From Helicostylum pulchrum (lineage: Eukaryota; Mucoromycota; Mucoromycetes; Mucorales; Mucoraceae), in contig JAIXMO010000073.1 in the NCBI GenBank assembly GCA_025677825.1, forward strand, positions 1 through 64,000: DNA of 64,000 nt. The letters are read 5' to 3'. Shown piece by piece: positions 48,311 to 58,260 of this stretch; the stretch's first letter is position 1; every line of letters begins with the position of its first letter. The notes under the pieces are model-generated. The model searched no databases and was not told the DNA's origin. It saw only the letters and a program-made list of their open reading frames with translations. The position numbers and the translations under genes are program-made.

Positions 48311-49998
48311 ATGATCACACCTACATTTAAAGTAGATCAAGATAACGATTCCGTTACTATTGTTATCAATACCCCTTATGTCAGAGTATGTCATTTATCG
48401 TTGTACATAAAAAAAACAAATCAAAAAACTAACATAGCTATAGGCTCAAGATGTTGATCTTCATGTAGAAGGAAGTGAATTTAGATTTTATTTACGTCCA
48501 TATTTCTTAAGGTAAATATATAGATATATATATATAGACATATATGCGTATGACTCGAATTAACCTTGTCTACTAGACTTCACTTACCCGGAAACATTCT
48601 CGAAGACGATGATTCAAAGGCAGTTTATGACCCTTCAGCTGGCCAATTCACTATTCGTGTCACCAAAGAAACAAAAGGGGAACATTTTGTGGACCTTGAC
48701 TTGTTAACTAAACTTTTAGCAAGAACAGGTGAAACCAGTACTCAACCTAATCAACCTAAAAAACCATTGATTGAAGTAGTAGGTGGCACAGAAGAGAATT
48801 TGGGAGAAACAGAGATTCAAGATGCTATTGATTTTAATTGGGAGTTACCTCAAGAAGTCTCTGAAATGCCAGAACTTACAATTACAGCACATTATGGATT
48901 TAATAACCAATATCATGGATATTTTACGCATGTACAAGAAACTATGAACGAAATTAACGAGATTATTGAACCTGAAAAATCAACAGTTGAAAGTAGAAGA
49001 GCTGAACGTATCGAGTCTGAAAACAATCATTTTGACGAAGATCATTATTGTATGGATTTTATTAATGATGAAGAAATTAAAGACTTGATAAAGTACAAGA
49101 CTTTATTCGCAAAGGAATTGAAACGGTTACAAAAGAATGCTAAAAGTGCAGAGGTAAAAGCTACCAAGCCTTTAATTCAAGAGATTACACCTATGGATGT
49201 CTCGGGTGATTTAGATATGGATGGATTATCTATCGAGGATTCAAATGAAACTCTTTTAAAGTTTACCAGTAAAGAGGATACCATGATGAGAGATTTACCG
49301 AATAAGGAATATTTGTTATCTAATGAAAAGTCAACCTATCTTGGTTTAGTTGACCTCATGTTTTCATATTGTTATAATTATCGTGTAACTGAAGGCGATA
49401 ATAATGTTGAATCCGTATGGTGTATAGGTAGAGTCAGTCCCGCTATTTCTTCTCTTGACGTAATGTATTATGTATTTATATATTTTAATTATATGATGTA
49501 TTGAACTTTTTGTTTATAGCAATTCACTGTTTTGAAGGATGTCATGATTTCATGTTACAGACGTGCATTGACATATCCCCTTTATAGAAATATTGCGCTG
49601 TGTGAAAAAGTACTTCAAGATGTTTACATTATGTTTAAACTTGGTAAAAGAGCCATTTTAAAAGCTTTATTAGATATGAAGTATTTGTTTGATCATCATG
49701 ATGTATATTACGTATATAGCAAAATATTTTTAGACGATTATTGTGTTTGGATTCAACATTCAAAGTATGCTTTTTTATAGATATATACATATAGAAAAAA
49801 AAAGCTAATCTATTAATTATTAGTGATAATGTATTAAAGACATTAGCGCATGAACTTCATCATTTTAAATTAGAAAAAAATGAACTTGGTTGGGACATTG
49901 AAGAATTAGAACAAATTGCTGAACAAATGAAGGATATGGAAGGTGATATGGAACAAGAAAATGATCAAGATATGCAAAGAGCTGAAATGATTTTGTAA
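48311..49998 (+). CDS. SHQ1: SHQ1, H/ACA snoRNP assembly chaperone
   Basis: Five exons (48311-48385, 48444-48511, 48577-49459, 49520-49764, 49824-49998) encode 481 aa. The N-terminal CS-like (Hsp20/p23-type) domain is recognisable from MITPTFKVDQDNDSVTIVI, FRFYLRPYFLRLHLPG and FTIRVTKETKGEHF. The C-terminal SHQ1-specific helical domain contains CYNYRVTEGDNNVESVW, GRVSPAISSLDQF, CYRRALTYPLYRN and DYCVWIQHS. In yeast and animals Shq1 binds the pseudouridine synthase Cbf5/dyskerin as an RNA mimic and holds it until H/ACA RNP assembly. The C-terminal tail is acidic and Met/Glu-rich. The gene is divergent with FRA10AC1 and converges on the methyltransferase gene, with 24 bp between the two stop codons. 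Confidence 0.94.
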
Positions 49999-50022
49999 AT
50001 AAATAAAATAAATAATGGGCAA

Positions 50023-51752
50023 CTAGATAATAACAGAGGCTTCAATGGTTGGTGTAAGAGATGATGAATTTTCGGTATGACGAAGGACAGGGCTACATAA
50101 TGGTTTTCTTGCAGTATAGGATGTCCAGTTGATATAAGAACGGTATTCATCAATTTCATTATCCATGGATGATGTGATTAATCGATTCATCTCTGAACCA
50201 TCAATATTATTCGTATCACATACCCATTTTGATAATCCTCGCATTGTTCTGGATGTCCAATCTTTTAGTAAATACCCAGTCTCTTTTAAAGCTTTAAATT
50301 GTATATAAAAAAAGAGAGCCGATGAGAAACGTGTGTAAATATATAAATATAAATATAATTAGTCGGTACCGTTGGTAGAAGGCCATTCTCCTAAAGGTAT
50401 CGAGATTGCTTGCTCATCAATATCTATAAAACCCGAACTGGACAAGTACTGACCTAGTTTAGATTCGATATCCATATCTATACCAGCATCCGAAAAAAAT
50501 TCTTGAAAACAAGTATCTAATTTTTTACTACAAGGACCTGGTGATTGTATACTCAAAGCTATCGATATATATATATATATAAGTATACATATTAGAAAGA
50601 AAAAATTTGTTGTTGAATAAGGCTTACAATGTTCAGACAATTCAATCCAACCACCCGGTTTTAAAATCCTAAAAGACTCTTCCAGTACAACCTTCCATTT
50701 CGAGACAGGCACATTAACAAACCAAACATCTCTCATCATAATGTAATCGACAGTATCTGTCTCGAATGACTCCAGTCCGGTATAATTATCAAAAATCACG
50801 ACATGTCTAAATTCCAAGTTGGGAATATCGTATTGTAAATTCGATAATGTTGCTTCTTTAAAATCAACCCCAATCACTTGACTTTCTGGAAATAATGTTG
50901 CCATCTCCATATCCCATAATCCAATACCACAACACCAGTTAACAATTATCTGAGGTTCGGTTAATTTTGCTCGATAAAGACCATTCCAAATACGTTTTAG
51001 TAAATAATGCTAAAATAAAAATAAAAATATTTTGTTTAGCAGTGTTTTAGATGAAAGTATATCGAAAAAAAAATTACTAGTCTTTGTTGTCTGTCTTTTT
51101 CTTTTCTTTGATCTGTTGGATTATCAGGTCGGAAAAAGAAACTAGGAGCTATATTTTGTCTAGTTGTGCTACAATCTAGTTTTTCAGTATTCGAAGCGTT
51201 ATTTAACCAGTCCTTTGTTCGTTTATGATTCTCTAACGGAGCAGAACTCTTTAAATGTTCAGTTGTTGTAAAAGGACTAGACTGAACTTCAGTTGTGTGA
51301 ATCAAGCAAGGATCTTCTTCTAAACAGCAATTGGCTAAACGAGAAGATATATAGTGTGATACGACACATAGATCAGAAGAAGATTGTGACAATGAACTTT
51401 GCTCTTCGTCAAAGCGAGCCGATATACGAGTAGCAGCAGCAATCATTGGATCATCATTTATACTGCTCGTGTTGGACGTCAGGTCCTCGGTAGATGATAA
51501 AGGATATAACTCACTGGTATCGTCATCTTGTTCTACTGTATTTGGTTTTCGTTTAAATAATTTCTTTTTTTTATAGCTGGTGGGTGAGCTTGTAAGTTCG
51601 TTGATTTTTTCCGAGCTGCTTTGGTTAGATCGATTTCGATACAGGTTGGTATGTAATTTATGAATTAATGATTTGGAGGATGAGTTGCTGGTAGACAATA
51701 CGGACGTGTCTTCTAGTTTCCTGTCTTTTAAGGCTGAACTATTGGTACCCAT
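50023..51752 (-). CDS. SAM-dependent methyltransferase-domain protein
   Basis: Four exons on the minus strand (51752-51078, 51009-50628, 50558-50370, 50291-50023) encode 504 aa, phases consistent. The first 225 residues are Ser/Asn-rich and probably disordered (SSALKDRKLEDTSVLSTSN). Exon 2 carries a class I methyltransferase fold: IVNWCCGIGLWDMEMA (motif I, with WCCGIG where VLDxGCGxG is usual), VIGVDF (acidic end of strand 2), DYIMMRDVW (motif II region) and FRILKPGGWIEL (motif III). This combination is common in fungal proteins annotated as UMTA/LaeA-like methyltransferases, whose substrates are mostly unknown. The C-terminal exon continues with RGLSKWVCDTNNID and a Ser/Thr-rich tail. I assign the domain but not a substrate. 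Confidence 0.82.
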
Positions 51753-51881
51753 TTTAACGTAATATGTATACAAAAAGGAGAAATATTATAGACGATAAAA
51801 AAAATATATACATATATAAATGGCTCGGGAAATACTTGTAAAACCATTAAAAGATAGTTTATTTGTATTGTTAAAAATCAA

Positions 51882-52769
51882 TTAGGACCTTCCTGATCTA
51901 CCAGTCATTCTTCGCTTTGGTGTAGGTGATGCTGATGATTCGCTTTCTTCTTGTTGCCATTTTACTCTTCTATCCTCTAAAATTCTATATACAGTGTTAA
52001 TAAATAAAGCTAATGTATATATCGATCGTTCCAATATTTACTGTGCCATCCTTGCTTCTAATTCTTGTTGGATATGTGGTAATTTAGTTAACCCGTTCTG
52101 TACACGAATGTCATTCACTTGATCTAAAATATTTTACGAGTTTTTTTAACACTTTTTTTTTTTGCGATCGGTTTACACTGATTATTACCGTGTAAAGGTT
52201 CGTATTGTTCGTGCTTTAATTTATTGACGGATCGTTCAAGATCTTCACTTTCTTTTGTTAAAGACTGTTCTACTTCTACTAGCTATTATTCAAATAAGGT
52301 TATTTTACTTTTTTTTTTTTTGGGAAATATCTTTATTACTGAGTTCATGTCTTGGTTAATATTATGCAACATTTCTCTCAGTAATTTTTTTTCTCGTTGT
52401 AATCGTTGTCTTTCTGAATTAGTTTCTTCTAGTAAACTTTTTTTCTGGTCTAAAATTTCCGTTTTGGACAGTAATGTTGCTTTACAATCGACTAATGCTT
52501 GTGTTTTTTGTCTACATTTATTTTACTTGAATAAAATGAATATGAAGATAAATTATTTGAAGGTACCTTAATTGTTCAAGTGAGTGCATTTGAGTTTTTA
52601 ACACGTTGGAATCTACATTATGGCTACTCATGATATGTTTAAAAAGCTTTTTGATATTGTTTACTTCACTGAGCTTGAATCCTTCCCTCTTTTTTTTTTA
52701 TTTAACAAAAAAAAAAAGTGACTGTGTGTTGGTCGCGTCTTTCAGTTGTCCAACTATGGGGGAGCTCAT
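51882..52769 (-). CDS. Unassigned coiled-coil protein, 205 aa
   Basis: Six small exons on the minus strand are proposed (52769-52723, 52686-52567, 52511-52340, 52282-52189, 52123-52042, 51984-51882). Their phases agree throughout and give 205 aa; the first donor (GTCACT) is weak. The product is almost entirely alpha-helical heptad sequence: LSEVNNIKKLFKHIM, LLEETNSERQRLQREKKLL, VEQSLTKESEDLERSVNKL. A short conserved-looking non-helical motif, YEPLHDQVNDIRVQNG, precedes LTKLPHIQQELEARM. The tail is basic and Ser-rich (SPTPKRRMTGRSGRS). Small helical subunits of kinetochore, augmin or tethering complexes look like this, but I cannot name a family. It is divergent with bL35m, only 41 bp between start codons. 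Confidence 0.68.
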
Positions 52770-52810
52770 CACTGAAAGTCTTCTTTTTTTAACCCCCCTG
52801 CTTTCAAATT
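52770..52810. promoter_or_regulatory. 41-bp bidirectional intergenic spacer
   Basis: Only 41 bp separate the start codons of the coiled-coil gene (minus) and the bL35m gene (plus). The 5' leaders must be extremely short or the transcripts must overlap. The minus start is supported by signal continuity of exons, the plus start by the short first exon MFRAL. Confidence 0.55.
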
Positions 52811-53224
52811 ATGTTTCGTGCATTAGGTAAAAGAAAAAAAGGAATGGAAATAATAAAAAATAAAAAGTGAAATGTAATAATCTAAAGTCTGTAATAGTTA
52901 ATTCTACCAGTAATTTGATTACTAAGGCTTTGGCACCTTTGGGTCAAACATCTAGATCCATGTCCAAATTGAAGTCTCATTCTGGAGCTAAAAAGAGGTA
53001 AACAAAAAAAAAGGAAAAAGAAAGGAAGAACAAGTATACTCAAATGTAAAGGTAGATTTATGCCTACTGCTAACGGTAATTATAAGCGTTGGCAAGTCGG
53101 TCTTCGTCATTTAAACTCTGGATTTTCAGCTGAAAGAACCAACCGTCTTTCTAGAACAGTTTTTGTTGATAAAACACAAAAGAGAATGCTTAGAAAAGCA
53201 TTGCCTTATTCTTGTTCTAAATAG
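52811..53224 (+). CDS. MRPL35: Mitochondrial large-subunit ribosomal protein bL35m
   Basis: Three exons (52811-52826, 52898-52997, 53056-53224) encode 94 aa. The acceptor of intron 1 is placed at TAATAG before 52898, which gives MFRALVNSTSNLITK; an AG eleven bases earlier would put a stop in frame. The first 30 residues form a basic, Ser-rich mitochondrial targeting sequence (LITKALAPLGQTSRSMS). The mature part begins KLKSHSGAKKRFMPT and continues GNYKRWQVGLRHLNSGFS and RTVFVDKTQKRMLRKALPY, the bL35 signature (usual form KxKTHSGAxKRF). It is a structural protein of the mitoribosomal large subunit. Confidence 0.92.
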
Positions 53225-53852
53225 GAAGAAAGAATGATAAATGTGTAAATAAATAAAAAATTTAAAAGTCATACAAAATAAATAAAGTTGTAATGTGATG
53301 ATGATGGATTGCAGAAGCCATATCAAAATGTCCCTGACGTATCAATGGTGACACAATCTTGAAAAAATGATTAAACTTTTTGAAATTTCATGGTTTGATA
53401 TATCCATCTTTTTGCTTTAGAAACCCGATACACTAAGGAGGATCGGGGAACCCAACGCTAACGCTAAAATTGGTGAATAAAAAAGAAAGAAACTGTAAGA
53501 AAAAAAAGGGGGGGGACGTGAAGAAGCGTAGACTGTAGAAGATAATTTTAATCAAGATTTGATCTTTGCCAAATTTATGCACAATGACCTCTCTTTTGTT
53601 TAAGTGCTTAAAATTTTCGGAATCCTGTGCGGATGATTTATTACATATATTTGTTTATCGATCAAATATCTTGGACCCACTCTTTTTCTCTTTTTTTCAT
53701 GTTCTGCTTTAGGTTAAAAGTAATCTGGGTTTAATCACGGAGTTGATTTATTATCTATCTCGTTTTGTAATTATTTTATTCTAATAAATATAAAAAGAGC
53801 TGACTTTTTTTTTTATATAATATTTTCTGTATTCTTCAATGTATTATAAAAA
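53225..53852. other. Intergenic, 0.6 kb
   Basis: It contains the bL35m 3' region and the upstream region of the F-box-like gene. A GAGGATCGGGGAACCC-type GC-richer patch occurs near 53437-53455, but no gene or structure is supported. Confidence 0.5.
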
Positions 53853-54519
53853 ATGAATTACTCTCTTCCAACTGAAATTATTTCAAATATCTTTGAATAT
53901 GTATCTATAAATGATCTTGTACGCATTGAAAGTACCTGTAGATTATTTCAATCATTTGCTTTATGCGAAATCGAAAAAAGAATTATTCGTTCTACAAGAG
54001 ATGAATGGGGAATTTTGGTAAGGGTTTTTTTTTTTTTTTGAGTTACCAGTCAAAAAAAGTATTAACTTTCATCTACAGATTCATTTAGGTCAAGTAATCG
54101 CTAAACCTATTCGATTTGATTCAAGAACAAAGATGGCTTATTATTCCATCGTTATGGATCCCGTAAAGATTAAAACAATGTTTGATCATCGTAGACCTAT
54201 ACATTGCTCTTTATTAAGAAAGAATCATACAAAATTACCTCTTTCCGAAATTAAATATCAATCCTATAGTGAAAAAGGTTTCATTATCAATATTGAAAAA
54301 GGAATGGAAGAAGGCAAATCATTACAATTGAATGTTAAAAACGAATTATGTCAGGTTCATGCATCACTGACCCGATTGGCATCACCAGTTCTTATTCAAC
54401 AAACTATCCTTAATGACAAAAAGCTTCCACAACCAATCAAATCAATGGCACCTCCTCCATTAACCTATACCCTTCAAATTACTCAATTATCATTACCGTT
54501 ATCTACTATTGCTAAATAA
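53853..54519 (+). CDS. F-box-like domain protein, 201 aa
   Basis: Two exons (53853-54017, 54079-54519) encode 201 aa. The intron GTAAGG...CTACAG joins EWGIL to IHLGQVIAKP. Residues 4-45 (LPTEIISNIFEYVSINDLVRIESTCRLF) are a clear F-box: Leu-Pro opening, Ile/Leu spaced helices and a conserved Cys-Arg-x-Phe end. F-boxes recruit Skp1 of SCF ubiquitin ligases. The remaining 150 residues form a beta-rich region with no recognisable WD40 or LRR repeats (IIRSTRDEWGIL, KLPLSEIKYQSYSEKGFII). The C-terminal half is probably the substrate-binding part, of unknown specificity. Small F-box proteins of this size are frequent and poorly characterised in fungi. Confidence 0.8.
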
Positions 54520-55589
54520 CCAGGAAAAAAAATATTCTGCGGCAACTAAAAAAAAAGGAACTGGATTCCCTTGTAACTATTATACCCCCTTCCTCCAATC
54601 CCAATCTCAATCTCCTTACATCCTTTTCTTCCTAATACATTCTACATGTCGTAATTTATTATAAAACAGTCGGCATCTAAAAAAAACAATAATAATAAAA
54701 TATAAAATATTTTCAGTAAATCCTCATTTACAATCTTAATCGATTTGTTTGCGTGTCATACTCATCCTGATTCGCCCGAAAAAAAACATTATATGCCTTA
54801 ATTTGGTGTGGTCTTAACAACAAAAAGTCGTGTTCTTGACCAGTAACAATATCGTGATAAATAAATAAAAAAAAGGTCTCGTACGCGCACGCTTTATTCT
54901 CACCTGAATACGAATATCACAATACAAACCTGCGACATCGTCAGCGATTTTTTAGTCCTGACCATGACCGGAACTGCCTATACGTTATTTAGCTTAAAAA
55001 AAAGCTTATTTCGGCTCTAAATTTTTTAGTTCACCATCAAAAGAATCAATAATATCGAGCGTGAAAGTGCAATATTAATTATCAATATATATAAATATTT
55101 GTTTATTAAAATATAACCTGAATATGTTGTAAATATAAACAGAAACAAATTAAAACTTTCAAATTTTACCAATTAAGTATCTTTTCTTTTTAAAAAAACG
55201 TCATTACGGCACACAGCATATGTTTGAGCCACCTTAAAGTAACTAATACGTATCTGTCCTACATTTTTTACTTATGTGCCAAACCCCTTTTTTTTTACAG
55301 CTAAATCTTGTTAAAAATACAAGTCGTGGGAAATAAATATGATATTCCTTAATGACTCTAAAAAGAGACTAGAGAACCCCCATGTTATGGTTTAGTTGAT
55401 ATATAATAGATCTGCCTTTATGATAATGCAAGTGCTCACGCGATATCAGTAACTACACTTTATATACATGTATATGACATAGTACTTTTAGGGGTATCTG
55501 TTTAATAGTTTACCAAGAGTTTATTTATGCTGTGAGGGTAAGAAGTTTCAAAATTAACTTAACTACCTCTTTGATGACGAAGAGTATTC
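54520..55589. other. Intergenic, 1.1 kb
   Basis: AT-rich sequence with AATAAAAAAAAGGT at 54863-54876. I see no gene and no clear repeat. Confidence 0.45.
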
Positions 55590-56040
55590 TCTCCATCGGA
55601 GAGTGACTTCAAGGTGTTGTTTTTCAGGAAAACCCCAGCAATTTCTTTAAATTTTGTTTGTTCAATTTGATTGATTACGGAAGGGTCAAAAGCGGGGGTG
55701 CACTTCTCCAGGTAGATATTGGAGGCACCGGCCAATCCTATTACAAGTGCTGATACGAAATATATTCCCTTGTGTGCGTGTTTGAAAACACTCAGAATGC
55801 AGTTTTTGTTTAAACAGTAGAATGTTCCCTTCGCACCCTCTTTGTTTTTTGGTACTATTTTGATTGGATGTGCCAGTTTTCGGAAACAGAAAACGCACGT
55901 TTAAATTCGGGACGAATTGTGTTCGTTCGTGGCAAAGACTTATGTGTATCTCCTGTGTTCTTCTCCTTCCAACTTCCTCCATACTTCACATGCCCTTTTA
56001 TTCTGCTTCCATTTCCATGGCCGCGATCACCAATAAACAT
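55590..56040 (-). pseudogene. TnpB/Fanzor-like RuvC nuclease remnant, C-terminal part (copy D)
   Basis: The minus strand begins with MFIGDRGHGNGSRIKGHVKY at 56040-55981, corresponding to FIEDKGTGVGSRIKGF of copy A, so A and D share a subfamily. A frameshift follows. In the next frame ATNEHNSS and TCVFCFRKLAHP (first CxxC intact) lead to YCLNKNC (second pair intact), then SALVIGLAGASN, where the RuvC-III Arg-Asp before SAL has been lost by a short deletion (reads YFVSALVIG, about 55757-55731). Only the RuvC-II-to-C-terminal part is present; the N-terminal half is absent within the next 1 kb. It keeps all four zinc-ribbon cysteines, unlike copies A, C and E, but in shifted frames. Confidence 0.6.
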
Positions 56041-57224
56041 AAGATAATTCCCTTTTTAACGGCTTTATTTCTCTCCTCCGCGCAAAATCGATCCTTCGTA
56101 CGTCTGAGGAGTAGCTTCTTAACTTGGGTTTGACTATTTATACAGTACTCATTGGCATTAAAAAAAAAGCTCGATCACCGGGCCCCAGAATTTAACCAGG
56201 AATGACATCTCAGAGAATTGGTTTTGTGAAGAATTATGAAATAATATCGGCTTGTTAATAATTTGATCCATGCTATGCAGCGTGAGAGTAAGATCAGCAT
56301 ATCGTTTATATGTCCTAGCGTTACAACCTACATATGTACATATATCATCTTTGACCCCCTTTCATTCGAATCAGTATAACTATATGACTAGGCATTCTTC
56401 AAAAAATCTTCGCCAGCGACACGGTTTTCGATCTAAAATGTTTGTCTAGTATTTGTACGAGTTTTTACATAGTAAGTTATATTGCTTAAATTACCTTTAT
56501 AGTACCCTTGTGTGGTTCTGTTATATCTCGCTTCACTCCTCCAATGCTTAACTGGAATCTGTTGTTCAGTTGATTTAGTTTAATACGGATCAATTTAAGC
56601 TGATCAGCGTTACTGAAGTCGATGATGATATTGCGAGACAATAATGTAATACACTTTGATTTCCAGCCCCCATTCCATATCTACGCTTTGGTTTCTAGAT
56701 TTAGAAAAAAATACGTGGATTAAATGAGGTAAAAAGCAAATCCGTGGTATTTTTGAGGATACCTGTATTAGTGGAGCCCGTAATAATTTGGCGGATCTCA
56801 TGGTCTTGTACTAGATTATGTCTGACGGTTGCTTTAGGCAGAACCGTGTCCTTTTGTATGAACAAAGAAAAAGGAGCTGCTAAAAAAAGATGCAGAATAT
56901 TAAATGAACATTTAAGATATACGCTCCCTCAAAAAAATACACATATAAAAAAAACTTATTGATGATGGTATGCATTGTAAAGGAAAGGAGGAAGAAAAGT
57001 GATTTATTCTAAACAATAAACGATAGAATAAATATAGCTTAGGCTGATAAAATGGATCTATTTAATCTTTTTTTTTTTTGTAAAGCGTGTAACAAAAAAG
57101 CGAATTGGATATTGCGAATTGGTGTCAGTAAATGTTTTCACCTTATATCACAGATAATGTGTAAAATAACTCTCGATTCTTAGGCTAAATTACTTTTTTC
57201 TGAGTGCTGTAATTGGCTAAATTA
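56041..57224. other. Region between remnants, no intact gene
   Basis: It may contain more of copy D on the minus strand: in-frame stops interrupt a weakly coding stretch at 56040-56140. Otherwise AT-rich without recognisable genes. Confidence 0.35.
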
Positions 57225-57491
57225 CCTTTTTCCAACCGTAGGCTTGGAGAGAGGGCCATTAATTTCTACTTCATAGCCCACGGAAAGAGTTTTTCCCCCT
57301 AATGTGCCCTTCAAACCTCCAAATACAATTTTATTATGAGAATGCAACTTAGGTTTTCTCTTGGTCTGCACTCTAGTCGCTGAAGTTCTTCGCAATCGCT
57401 TAAATCGCTCGGGTTCAAGTTGTAAATCAGGAAGCTGCCTCTCCGCATTTGTTTATTGTATCTGTTTTAATATTTCTTTATCAGTAGCCAT
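57225..57491 (-). pseudogene. Short coding remnant, unassigned
   Basis: From ATG at 57491 the minus strand reads MATDKEILKQIQ, then TAA, then an open frame to about 57225 with ERFKRLRRTSATRVQTKRK and IVFGGLKGTLGGKTLSVGYE, ending at a possible donor (GGTAATTT). Composition is clearly protein-like and basic. I do not recognise the family; it could be an exon of a decayed mobile-element or host gene. The TAA after 12 codons argues for a pseudogene. Confidence 0.4.
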
Positions 57492-58260
57492 TTTTGAATT
57501 TTTGAAAGAAGTTTAAGAAAGGATAACACTTGGTGCACGTCAACAAATTCTATTTAGAACGCGAGTGAGAGAAGCGTGAAATTTATAGTAAACGGCACGG
57601 TACAAATCATATAGACCAGTGTTATATTACTGCCTTTTCTTTTGGGCCAACCAAACTTTTTTTTACTAAAATGATTTTTCTGTATGTATAAAAAAAAATG
57701 ATTTCTTTTTTAAAATTGTCATTCTTAGCAAATAAAATTACGCTTAGCTTACTTTGGAGCTATGTATATATTGCTCTTTATTGGTTAGTACCCTCAAGGT
57801 TTTCATTTTGTACCCATTTAGAGCCACATCTTTATAATAAGCCCGCGTAGGCTTCAGCCTTTGAGAAAAGCCGCTTTTGACAACAACACAAAAAAAAAAG
57901 GGAAGAATCTTTATATATAGTCAATTCACATGGTTGTTTAAAAAATAAAGATGAAGCCGTACGTTTTATTTACAGCGGCTGTTCCTGTTTTACCTAGTAT
58001 CACAGAGAAGCTCCTTTTGAAAGATGTACACTTATTATGAAGATATTTGCTTACAATGTGACCTGTAAATTTTGTCCGTTTTGAAAAATCAAATGTTGTT
58101 AGTAAAAAAATAAATATCGTTTAGCAAAAAATAAATGTCTCTAATCTGAAATCAAAACATCGGTTAGTTCACCAACTATTGCCGTTTTGGGTTTATAAAA
58201 TAGGATATTTTAGTACATTACCTGCATAAATTGGCCAGAGCGATAACTCTGGTGGAAAGA
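57492..58260. other. Intergenic, 0.8 kb
   Basis: AT-rich. It lies just 3' of copy C (minus), so if that copy once had a guide-RNA region next to its C-terminal end, this is where it would be. No specific element recognised. Confidence 0.4.
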
